From contig CM073592.1 in the NCBI GenBank assembly GCA_037074705.1, positions 84,646,629-84,710,628 of the forward strand: a DNA stretch of 64,000 nt. The letters are read 5' to 3'. This document shows positions 1 through 13,884 of this stretch, one piece after another (position 1 is the first letter of the stretch; each line of letters begins with the position of its first letter). The notes under the pieces are model-generated. The model made no database searches. It had not been told where the DNA came from and was given only the letters and a program-made list of their open reading frames with translations. The position numbers and the translations under genes are program-made. The stretch comes from Zhengitettix transpicula (Eukaryota > Arthropoda > Insecta > Orthoptera > Tetrigidae).

Positions 1-1100
1 TATTAAACAGCAATTAAATAAACCTAAATTTTATTATAATTATGTTAGTATGTATTTAACCGTTTATTTAATCCGTCTTCCAGCGAGCTATTCGTCTATA
101 TGTACATTCTAAATAAATATTCACAGACACACCTCTTTTCCTTCCGAAGGCATACATACAACAGGTTATATTTCATTCCCTTTGAGTTTAATTCAAAAGT
201 CGTCTAAGTCCATTCAACAAGTGTGTATTGATGAATGAGTTTGGTAATGTTCCGCACTTACCCTGGACAGCATCTGACAGTTGAGTTGCGTCAGTTTAAA
301 GCTGATCTTCCACTCTTTGCAACGAGAAATCAATGCACCTGTGCTGCGCTATTCCACGATTTTCTCATCGTACTTAAAACTAACACTTATCTTTAATATC
401 GTTAATTGAATGTTGTTCTCAATTTTCGTCTTTGTGGAATCAATTTACCCCTTACATATCACAGAATTTAATTTCACTAGACCTCGAGAGAGAGAGAGAG
501 AGAGAGACAGAGAGAGAGACAGAGAGAGAGAGAGAGTAATTCTGAAGTCTAATAGTTTCGCTGCTTTATTATCTTCTCGGATTCAATAAATCGGGAATCT
601 TTATTTACGCTTCTAAAATTATCCTTATGATCTCCACGTTTGCTTTTACTCTGAGAGAATTTAGGATGTGAAAAAAAAGTAATAAGTAATCGAGTACATA
701 AAAAGTACATAAGAAGTTCTTTCCTGGATATTAGTTCATAGTAAATTCTAAATTATGTAATAATCCTGTTGATGGTAACATGTAACAAGAGAAACCTTGA
801 ATTATTTTAATTCGTTGCTATAATGTTGACTAATAGAGAACTACGCAGAAACAGTATTAACGGTCGACGGTGGTATCCCACCTGGAGAAACCAATTAACT
901 TATTTAAGAAGATTGCAGAGGAGAACTTAAAAATTAATTAATTAATAAACATGAATAAAAACATGACGATCTCAAATCCGTTCCGCAGTTCTTCGAAGAT
1001 TGTCCCCGTGGCTTACAAATTGTAATCCATAACGCAAGTCTCATGAAATTGAAATATCTTGATGTTGAAACAGTGATACATCGGATTAAAAACTGTTTCG
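1..1100. other. AT-rich intergenic DNA without a recognisable gene
   Basis: No open frame here resembles a known protein and none has flanking splice signals in a coherent phase. The only clear structure is an (AG)n microsatellite at 486-536. Confidence 0.6.
486..536. repeat. (AG)n microsatellite
   Basis: About 50 bases of AG dinucleotides, interrupted twice by AC units. Confidence 0.9.
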
Positions 1101-1124
1101 CCCTCACTTTGAACTAAGGTTCCC

Positions 1125-1530
1125 ACAAGCCCAGGCACCTCGGCCTGTTTTGAGAGGTGTATAGCAGACCTTGGGCATACGGTTAGAGTTGTCCGCTATT
1201 CCTATTGGAATAGTCGGCCAGCTACCTCCTAAACTGGTCAAGGCACGGACAGGGAAAAGCTGCGAACCCACAGCAAATTCCTCAACCGCCATCGGAATGG
1301 CGTGGGACAAGTACCAAATGCCCGACCTACATGAAGGAGTTTTTTCTGCGGTTTTTCCGGCATCAGTTTGAGGCGAATTACCGGATAGGATCATTAAACG
1401 AAAGCACGGGGGCCCTAGTTAACCCTTGGCTACATTGCTCTACCTTTCCGCATCCCCCTTTTCACTTCTTTTACTATGCTATACGAGAGGAGTTGCCACT
1501 ACGAGGATTACCCTATACATAGCCTGTCTA
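1125..1530. repeat. Dispersed repeat, copy 1 (second copy at 4108-4320)
   Basis: A GC-richer block in AT-rich surroundings. Its second half recurs in diverged form at 4108-4320: a CCCGACCTA start, a purine-rich turn leading into GGCGAAT, then CCCTAGTTA, CCTTGGCTAC and a GGATTACCCT end occur in the same order in both. The short frames across it on both strands belong to this repeat. I infer a transposon fragment but could not assign a class, because no transposase or reverse transcriptase motif is visible. Confidence 0.6.
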
Positions 1531-1918
1531 CACCTACATAAAAACTGTTTCAATTAAGTTAGTCAGTTCAACTACTGTGTAATTTAAACACAGACATCTA
1601 AAAGTTCTATGCAACTAAAGTTTAGCTTAGCAAACCTCCGAGTGTATGGGTTCGACGGAATAATCTTGGTACACACTACATACACCCCCTTACTATTCTG
1701 AATTTCTAAAAACCATTTCGTAGTGAAAAACTATGAGGTAAGATGAATCTCTTGTTTGGTTAATATATGGGGCACACTGTATATATTTCAAACGTAAAGT
1801 CAATAGAAAATTGTAACGCTCTATGTATGAAACTTTTATTCAATGTTAATATTATACTTAACAGTATATATTTTGTTAATATTAACAAAATAAAATTGCA
1901 AATTAAAGACATCAATTT

Positions 1919-2023
1919 GAATAGAAAACACTACGACGTTTCATCTGCCTATTGGAAGACCTTCTCAAGTCTATTTTAAAAAAAATTCTTAGGAAGAAGA
2001 AACGTCGTAGGGTTTTCTATTAA
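1919..2023. repeat. Inverted repeat with hammerhead-like core
   Basis: The arms (about 1919-1942 and 2000-2023) both carry ACGACGTTTC or its complement next to AATAGAAAA. Read on the minus strand, the left arm gives CTTGAGA, then a hairpin whose arms are GTCTTCC and GGCAGAT (one mismatch, one G-U pair), then GAAAC. This is the same order of elements as the dispersed hammerhead-like family described under 48575. Confidence 0.55.
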
Positions 2024-2274
2024 ACTTTCTGTATGTAATTGACTATTTTATCTTTTTAATTTTAATATTATAAGACTCAATATATATACGTCCGAGATAT
2101 TTAACTCTACTACTAACAGAAATTAAATAATTTAAGATACTTTTCGAATTGTGAATTATTGTTTGCGGGTTTCTCCTCACCATATTATCGAACTCAATGA
2201 CTGGCAAATAAGTCCTCAATTGTATGCTTTTCGTCAGAAACACTAAATCAACAAGTAGATATTAATAGCATGTA

Positions 2275-2560
2275 AGCGACCTTTTATCCGACCCTCCGAA
2301 GAGGAATCGGGGATTCCTTGATACCTAAATCCCGACGTGCTAGGTCCTACGCCCAGAGGAGGATAGAAGAAAGATTTGCCTACGGAACCACATACCCCCT
2401 CGAGTCCGACTCCAAAGTGCATCGGGCTGGGACGTGGAAAAGGAAAACCCGACTGGGCTTTAGAGACCCTGGAGGATAGACCAGGGACCCGACGCACCCT
2501 GAGGTACCAAATTGTACGAAGGACGGCTTTGTTCGGCCGCGCACATAGATATCAATAATG
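2275..2560. other. GC-richer segment, possible repeat fragment
   Basis: This segment is clearly more GC-rich than its flanks and is covered by overlapping short open frames on both strands, as expected for GC-rich non-coding DNA. I recognise no protein and see no second copy in the window. It may be a fragment of a transposon or of a processed gene. Confidence 0.3.
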
Positions 2561-2953
2561 CAAGAATGGTTATTTATCTGCATACCTTACGAAAATTGTT
2601 TATGGTATTGTTGTGGTGATTAAATATAAAATTCATAAATCCGGTGGTCAGATTATTGGGTTGTTTTCATTTACTTTTATAGACCTTAAATTTCTACCAT
2701 ATTAGAAAACCAGTTAACCTTATTAACTTGACATTAATTTTAATACTGCACAATATAATTGTACTTTTTCTAATTCTATTAGTTAACAATATATTTCTTC
2801 TTTACTTTTTTGTTGAAATTTATCAAAGATGTCGTCGTTTGTCCTTTTGACCCTATTTAAGGTTATCTAAAACTAATAAATAATAAACAAATATAATAGT
2901 AATAATTTGTTCAATGTAAGTTCAGCACTACAGGCTATGAAACTGAATTAGCA

Positions 2954-3227
2954 GATTAGGATGGAAAAATATCGACCGGACCGGAAATTAAACCCACGCA
3001 GTGCTCTTACCATCTCAGCTGTCAGATGCAAACTTTCGCCATGAGTTGTATAGACCTAAGGACAAGTTCACTTACATTTTACTAAACCACATTCTTCACG
3101 GCCTAATTTTAAGACTGCAATGAAAAATTTATATCGTGTGTAAATTGATAATAGGTTAGAGCACTGCTTACTAAGAACAGGTCCAGGTTTCGATTCCCGT
3201 TCCGGTCAAGAATTTTCCATCCTAATC
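2954..3227. repeat. Inverted pair of tRNA-derived SINE-like sequences
   Basis: GATTAGGATGGAAAA at 2954-2968 is the exact reverse complement of TTTTCCATCCTAATC at 3213-3227. Inside the right arm an A-box-like stretch (TAGGTTAGAGCACTGC, near 3152) is followed by a B-box-like stretch (GGTTTCGATTCCC, near 3187). These are the spacing and motifs of an RNA polymerase III tRNA-type promoter. The left arm, read on the minus strand, carries the same GAGCACTGC followed by a weaker B-box-like GGTCCGGTCGA. I read this as two head-to-head copies of one SINE family. The folded sequence does not make a full tRNA cloverleaf, so no tRNA gene is called. Confidence 0.55.
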
Positions 3228-4107
3228 CGTTAATATAATAATAATAATTTTTCCCAAGATGTGCTATATATTCGATGAAAGGACTGCGGCTACTTAGACA
3301 AAATTACCCATAAAGAATTAATAAAATGTATCGCGAGTATATAGAGGCTGTGAAAGTAAGAGGAAGGCACGAAAATGGAAATAATTTATAATACATCCGT
3401 TTGCCACACATAACACTTATAAATTGTTAATCCTTTAAGACCTTATGTACCGCGTTGATATAGGAAGGTAGACAATGTCGGATTTTAGCATTCCTGGGTC
3501 GTGAGACAGTTCTAGAAGCGTCAATGTCTCAACTGTTACCTTATTATTAGATGTTTGGCGCGTAGCCCTGTATGTGTTGCCGTCGGGATGGTAGCCGCAT
3601 ACGCTCTCTATGATCGACAAATACAATGTCATCAAGATATGTTTATCTTAAACAATTTTTTATCTGAGTGGAATTGATTCTGCAAGCAAACGAAAAACTG
3701 TAACTTATTAAATGTGGTTAAATCCCTGACACATTCACAAGAGATTTTTTGTATAAATGCACCAGACTTGCTGTTATGGGCTTCAGATTTTAGATTATTG
3801 AAAACTACTAACAGGTCGTATTGAAGTTTGAGTGGAACACTAATTTTTCTGTTACCGTTTGAGTTTATAGTTAACGAATTTAAACCCAAACTTGGAACTA
3901 TGTTATGAATTTTTCTGTCCTTCAGATGATGAAAGCAGATTGTCAGCAAAATTTATCTCAGACATGTTTGAATAAGGACAGTGACTTTGTGTATAGAGGG
4001 CTTGGGAATCATCGAGAAGTAGGTCGGAAATTAGAATAATATCGACAGGAGGAATTTTGGTACATAAAAATGGAGTAGCAATTTGATGGTGAAAGTGTGA
4101 AGTTATG

Positions 4108-4320
4108 CCCGACCTAACTGATGCAGGTTTTTCTAGGGTTTTCCCTGCATTTCTTTAGGCGAATGCCAGGTAGGATCCTTAAAATATAGTCCGGGGCCCC
4201 TAGTTAGCCCTTGGCTACCTTCCTCTACCCTTCTGAATCCCCCCTTTCAAATCCCTTCCTATGCTATTAAAAGGGGAGTTGCCCAACGTGGATTACCCTC
4301 AGTAGCCTGTTGCCCTAAAA
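4108..4320. repeat. Dispersed repeat, copy 2
   Basis: A diverged copy of the second half of the repeat at 1125-1530, in the same orientation. Shared blocks in order include CCCGACCTA, GGCGAAT, CCCCTAGTTA, CCTTGGCTAC and GTGGATTACCCT. Confidence 0.6.
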
Positions 4321-7300
4321 AAAAGAGCTAAAAGAGGCAGTGCTCCAAGTGATAGTGAAAAATATAGTAAAAGTTTCGTGAAAGTAATAGTTTTAGAATA
4401 GAGTGGATTTTATCCGAATATATGAGAATGGAAACGAAGTCTACTATAAATAAGCATGTTTGGACTTTCCGAGTATCGTGTGGACCTGTCGCCGCTAACT
4501 GCCGTTTAGAAAATTGTTTGCTGGTCAACTTCCAACGGGGATAAGTAAAAATTGGCTAAATTTCTAATATATTCAAACCACAAATAACTAAGATAAGAAA
4601 TTCGCCTTTAATTAAAGAGTCCTCTTTCGAATATTTATAACTCAATTTTAATTTTAAACCGTCAAACTAATTTTCGTAATATTTTTTTTTGTTTTTATTT
4701 CTTCTTGAAAAAATTTAACAACTGTTTATGACAATATTTATGTCAATTTTAATGGTGCTTGCAAACAGGAATTGTCCAGACCGCTCTACGGACCGAATGA
4801 TAATACAAGCCCCTTAAGTAGAGTAAATAGATTAATATGTTGTTTTTCGTAAGCGTTACCAATCAGTTGGTTGTCCTTTAGGGCCGGGCCTAGACGGAGC
4901 CCTTGCGATTTGGCCGCCATTCGTATGTATGAGAAGATACGGCGGTAAAACTAACAACCTCAGTTACTAAATTCGTTTATTGCCGGCATACAACGTACAA
5001 ATAGACTACGACCCCAACAACACTGTATAACCCAGATTTTAGAGAGTCAGTAGCTGATATTCAATACATACATTTTCTATTTCTCTTGCAGGATTTAACA
5101 CAAAATAATTAGTCCTTAACTGTCGGTAAATGCAAACCAAGGAACCGGTAAAACGACTTTCAGTACTTTCTTCGTATAATTTGAGATTTCGCACGAATTT
5201 AATTCCAACTGTCAATCTTGTTGTGGACTGTATGGGTATTTGTAACAATAATTTTATTAAGAAACGTTACGCCCGTACTGTCGATAAAAATAAATTGACA
5301 ACGAATTTAATAATATACTGGGACGGTATAAAGTGTATATACATTTTATAACCTCTTCCTCGCAATTATCTTGAACTACATGTAATCATTCTAACTTATA
5401 TTATTCGGTATTAGAATCTCAGTGCTGTTACTGAAATATTTCCATTATTTTGGATAAATCTGGACAAGTACCAAAACGAAGATTAAATAAAGCTGCGCAA
5501 TTTGTATATCTGTAAGATGACAATGAAAAATATTTTATATAATACTTCTGATGCTCGTGTGCGCCGAAAATATTAAATAAGAATAGTTGTAATTTTCAAT
5601 ATTTTCAGATAGGAAACTATGACAGTTCAAACAAATATTTAGTTATATAATATTTTTGTAGGTCAATTCTTTGAAAAAAAGAAAAATTTTATGTTTCAGA
5701 AAAGGGCTGAGTTGCGTAACAGATTTCTTGGGGATTTTTACTTTTACGTGTCAGTACGCACAATTGTTATTTGTGATAAATTATAGTCATATATTCACTA
5801 TACAGATGTTCACTCACTTAAACAAACATGGCAAGTCCTGTTAAATAGAAGGAAATTAGTCCATATAATCTAGTTACCATATTTTAATAATCTGAAGAAT
5901 GAAACGGAATAAAAATATAACTATATTTTTGAATAGCCACATCTATAAATAACTACACAATCACTCAAAAATAGTAAATTGGGCAAAATTAATTTTAAGT
6001 TTTAACTTTTTGAAATTACAATTTAAAGTATCCTAAATGTTATTTACCACTTCGGGGAAAAATCGTTCGATTGTTTTCTGTAAAAGAACAAAATCCCTGC
6101 TGAAGAGGTTAAAGTTCCTAATAATGATATAACATTCGACATTTAGTTATATCTTAAACCTCGTTACGATGTTATTTAACAACAACAAAGTTTAATCGAA
6201 ATCGGGTCGAAAACGGAACAAAGCCACGGCTATTGAAGTTCCGCCATCTTCAAGTTTAATATACTTTAAAAACTTCTCACGTTTTATTTAACAACAATGT
6301 AAAATTTAATAGTTACAGTTGTGAAAAAATATTAAGTCAGCATGGCAGACAGACGGAAAGACATGAATTTAGATGTCAGTTTCGTATTTTCTACTAAAGC
6401 ATGCAACTTAAATCACTCGATTCTGAGAGAATTATTTTATTTTTTTGAATACAATATATTTCCGAAATAATCAGGACATACCACGTCCTTGAAGCTCATA
6501 TTTTCTAAAGGTTATGTGGAATATGTTCTGATATTATTACTATTTAATAATAGAGTAGACAATGGAAGGAGTTACTGATAAAGTAATTAGGTGCGAATAC
6601 AAGGTCTCCTCGAAGCAAACTCTGTGGCCGTACTGAATCAATTGATTGACTTTCCGAAGGGTTTTCAATTGTATTAACTGGTTAAAAACTTGAAAATCAG
6701 GAGGAAATGGAGGGCACTGAAGAGAAATGGAAAACAACAGTTCATAGAGAAAAAATCGAGTATAACAGTACAAAAGGACTTGAGCCGGGAGAAAGAAGTG
6801 CGTGGAGTTCATAATTAATCATTTATCATTCTACAATGTAGTTGCATATAGTTGGGTATATATATATATAATGGAAACCATTCTATTATGTTTACTAACG
6901 ACCATCACACGAAAGAGTGACAGTATTCTACGAAGCGGCAAAGGCTTGGCTATATATTTTAACAGATAGTCGCAGTACCAGTGGCATCGAATGTTGAGTG
7001 CGAAATTTAGAATTGAGCAGAGTTTGCTTTTTCCTTGTGGATGAGCAGGCGTTAAAGATTTCGTCTGCGCTGGGTCTATACATAGCTCTCAGCAACAGGA
7101 TAGGAGGTAAAATATTTTAAGCAGCTGGCGGTTGCTTCCTTCTAAACTTTTCACCGCAGTACCTCTATAGGCTACAAAAAACTAAAGTCACAAAATTTTT
7201 CTGTGTCATTCTGAAACAGTTAAAAAGCATTCATTTACATTTTAGGCAAGTTCACAATTATATTACAAATCTTATTAGGTCAATACGTTTGATATAAAAA

Positions 7301-8849
7301 ATTTTAAATAGCATTTGCATCGGCTATACATAACTATAATTGAGTTGAACTGCCACGCTCTAAGTAATTCTTAATTTTACGTTATTTATTGGAGCATTCA
7401 TTTGTAGCTCGACATTCCGTTCGAGAACAACGAATATTTCAAGATATGTTTTATTGGTGGATAAAAATCGTGACACTGCTGGGTAGTACATTCAGGTGAA
7501 CTTTCGACGGTATAATACAAAATATATTTTATTCGACAACTGAATAAAGCAACGATACTTTTGACACTGAGTGCTTCGCTTAAACTTATTTTTATCAAAA
7601 TAAGTGGAATGATATCTGCTTCTGAACTCCGATGTATAACTAAATGATTATCATTAGCAAAATTCTTTTAGTATTTGATAACCTTAAGCTACGGATCACA
7701 GACCGTCACTGTCGTCACCTCGAGGCTGAAAATGTTGAAAGTAATGTCCGTGACCATTTCTTGGAAAATGTTATTTCCAAGTATTTTAATAGAACTATCA
7801 TAAGATTATTATTTACTGCGACGCATTCACCAATCGCATTAACTATTGAAACGTACTTATACCACCCCTCTATTATCACAGCTCTTAATTTATAAATCGT
7901 ATAAAGATTTCGTTGACATAAAAACAGTGGAGCAGCGTTGTTTGTACGGAAACGCGTGCTGTGGTGACACGCGACAAAGGCGATGACAGGTATTGACTCA
8001 ACTCGACGCAGCCCTCAGCTGAGATATAGACCACATTGTGTTTCAGAACCAATTTACAAACACCTACTCTACTATGAAGTTGTTCCTTTGCTGCAAAAAA
8101 TGAAAAATTACACATCTAACCCTCCTTTCTACAAGTTATAAGTGCAACCAAAGCTTTGGCTCCCTTAAAAAAACACTTGAAAGATCCAAGCGCATTTCTA
8201 TAAACAAGAGTCCCCTTAGTTCAAAACAAAATGAAAGTAATGCTATGAAGCTCAATCATGGAAACACATTTAACAGCTCATTTATCAAATTGCCCCCATA
8301 AAAATCGTACGATACCAAAACAGAACGTGGTGTTCCTTGTTGTCATTCACATTGTTGCTGTATTGATTCGCGCTATACTACCATGTGGAACTAGGCACAC
8401 GGTGAACATGGTCAGAATTAAACGTAGCTAGACGACATTCGAGTACCAACTGCAAAGTTAATTTTATCATTAACCACATGTAAAAAGATGTAGGTTACGA
8501 ACTTACGGGCACAGTAAAGCTGCGGTATTGAAACAAAATAAATTAATTTCTCACAAATGTTTTAATCAAGTGAATCTAAGACAATAGAAGTTGAATTCAT
8601 GTAGTTGAAAATTATATTATTTGTTAGTGTCAGAGGAAAATTTTTAAATATGCATCAATACGTCTTATTTAACATATCATGTCTTAGATAGTTACGGTAC
8701 TTAAATTGTGTATTTCGAGCGGAATTTCAGCCCTGAGCTTGAAGTGACAACACTGCAAAACTAACACGCTCAAAATCCAAGCCACGATCATATTCATTCA
8801 TCCGGTCGTTCAAGCTGTCTCCTGCTGAAACCTGCTTGCCTGCTTCCAG

Positions 8850-8850
<1 letters not shown>
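4321..8850. other. AT-rich intergenic DNA, no gene seen
   Basis: Only short frames of the length expected by chance in AT-rich DNA are present. None has a recognisable domain, codon bias or consistent splice sites. I found no large repeat, tRNA or rRNA signature. Confidence 0.55.

Positions 8851-8887
<37 letters not shown>
8851..8887. repeat. (TA)n microsatellite
   Basis: An uninterrupted TA run that directly abuts the candidate LTR starting at 8888. Confidence 0.9.
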
Positions 8888-8890
<3 letters not shown>

Positions 8891-9793
8891 AGTAATTTAA
8901 AGGCTAATTAATAATTAAAAATATTTTGAACTTGAATTGTTATCGGCAAATGGACACAAATCACACACAAGAATGGACAATAATGGAAGTGGCCTAAGGT
9001 ATGTAGACCACGGCGCGCTGAGAGGAATGTATAGGGCAGTTGGCGGCGAAACATTGCAAAGGACGGAACAAATAAAACTTAAGAAGAGACTATACGTCGT
9101 TAATTTATTATCAAATAAATTTGTGAATTAATACAAAGTAATACGGAAGTAAATATTGTAAAGTAAATAGCAGTTTCGTCAGATAACATTAGTAAATTAT
9201 TGTGGAGCGGAGCAGTCATCAAAATACAGCCAATCTTGCCAAATTTTAAAGTGAAGAGTAGAATCAGTGAAAACCAAGGCCTGATATTAAAAGTAAAGTG
9301 TGTGAAAGTGTTTGAACGAGGTAAAAACTGATTGTCCTGGTACCAGAGAGGGAGAGAGAGAGAGAGAGAGCAGTAAGTCAAATTAAATAAATTATTAATT
9401 GTAAACTATTATGTAAAGATATGTCGTCAGATTTCGGATTTTTATTTGAATAATTGTAAATATTGTTTTGTAAATAATACTTCCAAGTGTTCAGTTTCCC
9501 TAGAAATTTGATTGTTTAAAAAAAGTAATACCTTTCTTTATCTAAAGGCCCAGATAAAGATCCTGAGAGAGTAAAATTTTGGATTGTACGTAATAAATAT
9601 TGTTAAATTCAATAAATATCTATTTTAAAACTTGAATTCTTTGGGCATATAATAAATTAATGTGTTTGTTTAATTAACTAAAAATCTTATTTATTAACAT
9701 CCTCTCATTTAAAAAGTTAAAATTAGTTAAATGATGCAATAACGTGTGGCATATTATGAGTATTTAATTGCATTTTTATAGTTGAATACTACA
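8888..9793. mobile_element. Candidate solo LTR or LTR-like element, about 0.9 kb
   Basis: The block starts TGTAGTA and ends TACTACA, giving a perfect 7-bp terminal inverted repeat with the TG...CA ends of LTRs. It begins exactly where a (TA)n run stops. A diverged copy of its last bases (TAGTGGAATACCACAA against TAGTTGAATACTACAA) lies about 64 bp downstream, just before another AT run at 9856. This would fit a recombined or truncated LTR element. There is no coding region, and I see no convincing primer-binding site or target-site duplication, so the call is tentative. An internal (GA)n tract is at 9347-9371. Confidence 0.4.
9347..9371. repeat. (GA)n microsatellite
   Basis: A short purine dinucleotide run inside the candidate LTR. 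Confidence 0.85.
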
Positions 9794-9853
9794 AATTGAC
9801 ACCTCCAACCTGGGCCACTGTTTCATTTAAATTGTTTAATTTAGTGGAATACC

Positions 9854-9855
<2 letters not shown>

Positions 9856-9888
<33 letters not shown>
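9856..9888. repeat. (AT)n microsatellite
   Basis: An AT run directly after the second copy of the LTR-like terminus. Confidence 0.9.
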
Positions 9889-9891
<3 letters not shown>

Positions 9892-12800
9892 TATCGTGAA
9901 TTGAATTTAGTCCCTAGTTCAGTCTGCGAGACAAGATATTACACGGCCTGACCTTTTTTCGATGGAATTGGATAGCTTTAGTTTAGGAGTTTTCTCTCGT
10001 CATATAACACAATTCTATAGTCCAACCCAATTGTGTTTTCTACAATTCATCTCTCCCAGTCAAATTTAAAACTATTCCATGGTTGCACGTCCGTTTCATT
10101 AAGAATTAATGTTGAGTGTTTGCATACTGGCTTACCTGTACAATGTCTCCGTTTGTATGCGGTACTCGCTCTCGTACAATGCTATTCTCTTCAAAACGTT
10201 ATTGAATCAGCTACGTTTAACACTTTACATGATTACATAATTTTCCAAACAGTAAAGATTCCATTTTTGGCTCGTACCTTTAAAAACTGAAAGTTAACTA
10301 CTTGTCTGGTGCAGCACGATTAAAGTGCACTGTAGTAAATAGATTGATATAACATTAAAAACAGCGCTTTTCCTATTTTCTCATATAGCGTGACTGAGAT
10401 GTGATTTTAGATTTAATATACGGCTAAGTGGCGTAAGATAGGTTTCGAGCGCCGTACTTAGCGCACGCTATAGATCGTATCATTGAAGTCGTACCATTAA
10501 TAATTTTACATTTACGGAAAACGTGGGTATATATTTCTCATAGAACGCGTACTTTGAGAATAATTTATTCGAGTATACAACCAACAAACTGGTATTTGGT
10601 TACATTTTTCTGGAAGGGAGCGGGGGCGGGGTAGAACAGAAATAATTCGTAAACTGACAGTTCACAGGAACTGGAACTGACTTTCACTGCTATAGACTGT
10701 AATGGTCAAGACTCTGTGAGGAACCCTAATGGAATAAATCCCAAGTAAAAGTTTGACTAATTGCGGGGAATTGTATGTGGCGTGCAGTGAGCGTGTCGTG
10801 CGCCTTTCGGTGTGTGCGTGTGAGTGCGTGCGCAGATTTGCACTGCAGTCAAGTGCTGCGGCACGCTAACCTGCCTTCCACAAACGTGCTATTGCTTTCA
10901 CCCGCTTCTCTTTGGAATTTCGGCTCCATCGCAAGAAAAAATCTTACGACTGACTCTTTCAATAATAAATTACGAGAAACAATTTTTATAGTTGCAATAA
11001 TTTAGAACTTTAAACATTTAATTAACTTGATGTGATAGTGTTTGTTGACGAGTTTTCTTTAAGACAAATATTCCCATACGGTAAAAACAATTAATTCCCT
11101 ATATTGTTGTAGAGACTCAAACAATATATAGTCTGCAGGTATTTAATTTTGGTTTAATTGTCTTTCTCTTTCGTTATTTGCAAGAGATTTTTCCATTCGA
11201 TATATAACTCTTATTTTCTTGAAGACACATAAGTGCAACAATTTTCTTATGTCTTTGATCCTGGCTCTGAAGGTATGATAATATTTTGATGGCAGCATTC
11301 CGAAAATACTCTTCATGTCCCATTGACCACTTCCTCTGGAAATGTTCAACTAAAATGTAGATTATTCAACAAATACTTCATAAGACTCATCTTTAATATC
11401 TTCAATGCGATGAATTTATTTGTTTATATAAAAAAATTAATTAAAAGCAATTGCATAAAGAATGTAAAACATTTCTTTCGTCGAATTATCAACTTGTGTG
11501 TGTGCAAGGTTTTGAGGAAGTATAAAAAATGCTCTTTTATAATAAAGACGATTTATATAATGAAGTCGCTAACTGATTGACAATATTAAATATTAACATA
11601 AATACCAAAAGTACCAGTAACGCAGTATTTATTTTATCACTTAATTTTGTCTCTTAACTGCCTACTTCTTGATCTAATAAGTTTTTATCTAATACTGACG
11701 TTAATATATTTTCAAAAATTATATATAATAAAGATGAGACAAGCGAACAGCTGTTGAAAGACAGAACTAATTTAGTTTTAAGTCGCAGGATGCCGCGATG
11801 ATGTTAAATGGAAAGGAGCCGTGTTCTGCGGGCGTGTATATTTCCTTGCGTGTAAAGTACGCACCGTGTATCGGATGTTAGATTTTAATATTTATAATGA
11901 GATTTCAAGAAATTTACGTGTAATATGAGGAGGTATTTTCCTTTTACCAGTAGAAAAGGTAAGAAAGAGAAATTCTATATACTGTAGCAACGCTCCAGGG
12001 ATTTATTTAAGAAGAATATTATTGTCCAATAAGAAGTAGAAATGGAAATGAAAATTGCAAACAAGGTCAGAAATGAGATGAAACATGAAACTAAAAGTCA
12101 AATAAAAAAGTTCCGACCATAAAGATCTCAGTCAATTAATGAATGATATTACATTTCATAATATTGCAGTGCAGTCACACTTGTTAAATAATTAATAACA
12201 TGGGTTTGCAAAATCTTCGGTTTATTAGAAAGGAATGAATATTTTTTTTGGAACATTCCAAGCGATATTTTTTGCACAAAGCAATGTATCTGGGACAATT
12301 AAGATCATTCGCGTATTTAATATTGCATCGTAGCATTGTAGACTGTAAACCCAGAGACATACATCGTAAAAATTGCTATTTATTCGGCTAGTATACATTC
12401 TCCCAATTCATAAGTCCGAACTCTGTTATTTACACTGACCAGACTAAAATCCAGAGCATATCGTCAACCGCAACGCACTTAATCGCGCCTAGCATTATTA
12501 GAATAACTTGGAACATTGCCACACATTAAATTTTGGAGATCCTACACCATGTTTTACACTCCATATGAATTCAAACCCTTGGTGTGAGACGTCATGAGTA
12601 CGTAAAAGAATTACTTACATGTATATTAAAGTTAACTCAATACCGTAATTTTCTGGGCTGCGAATTTTGTTATCAATACGTACACATGCACATTTAAGTA
12701 GGACATCTGCATAAAATATTTTATATAGATAGTAAAAATCCGGCCAAAGCGACTGATGGACACAAAACTTCGTATACGCCGGATCGTTAGCAGATTTATA

Positions 12801-13880
12801 AGTTTAAGTGATATAGTAATGGCAGTGTATACAACTGATTATATTTTTCACATAAAATATGACGAAACACGACAGAAAATTACGTAAGTTTGTCGTACAG
12901 CACGTTTGTTAATCATTTCAACAGGGACTTAATCGTAAATTGCACATTTATTCTGCAGCAGAACAGGTGGCTAATCGATAAGGTTGTACAAATGAATTGC
13001 TTTGGGGATCCTAAAATTGGCCGAGCTCCAGCATCTGCAGCTAATTTCCGACAGAACAAGCTGGAAGCTTATGATCATTCACGATCAAAACAGAAATTTG
13101 TAGGGTCACAAAAGACATTCTAATTAGACCGAACATGATGATATCCTTTCTTGCCCGATGAAACACTCGTTCCTACTTAATAAATAATTGAATGTAATGT
13201 TTAAGGTTTTAATCTTTGAAATGTGATTATTAATACTGAAAGCAGAGAACAAACTGTGGAAAACTTCGAAAGCTCGAGCCAGACAAGCGATTTTCTACTT
13301 TAAGTAGCTTTTAGCGATGTCCATAAAATTATTTTCCTATATTCTAATAAATACCATAAAAAATTTTGATCAGTTTTGATATATGATTTAATTAGCATTT
13401 ACTAACGCTCATGTAGATGCGAATTAAATTATCATTCTCATATTAATTTTCGTTTCGTGTGAAGCACCGTCAGCAGAAATATTTTCGCATTTTTTCCCCA
13501 ATACAAACTATCAACACCGGTTGCTTAAATAAATTATAATAAACATAAACAAAAAAATAGTGTAAAATGTTAATCCAGGAGGTAAGAACGTGGAAAATTT
13601 ATGATTGCTGCAACACTTCTAAATTGTTCTAAAGTCTGTGCATGAAATGTTTGTTTTTCTGTGTTCTTTAATTAAAATAAAACTTCTAGTCCGGAGATTT
13701 TACAGTAATGATATTAGACAAATATATTATTATAGTATTTAAATTTTTCAAGTGTTTAACTGTAAAATTAGGGTCTTCAAGATGACCATTTATTCCAAGT
13801 TAGAGACTAGAGAGCTTGATTAAAATGTTTTAGTGAATGTTTACCAGAATTTTGCTTTGGAAAGATCTGCGCATCGGGGA
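9889..13880. other. Intergenic DNA with a small GC-rich island, no gene supported
   Basis: Mostly AT-rich with chance-length frames. Around 10770-10920 the sequence becomes GC- and CpG-richer, with GTGTG/GCGTG runs. That could be a promoter or a noncoding exon, but nothing downstream confirms a gene. The frame at 12890-13123 shows no domain I recognise and lacks convincing splice context. Confidence 0.45.
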
Positions 13881-13884
13881 AACT

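Noticed and set aside
12890..13123. 77-codon plus-strand frame
   Set aside because: No recognisable motif, no flanking exons in phase and no second copy. Probably a chance frame.
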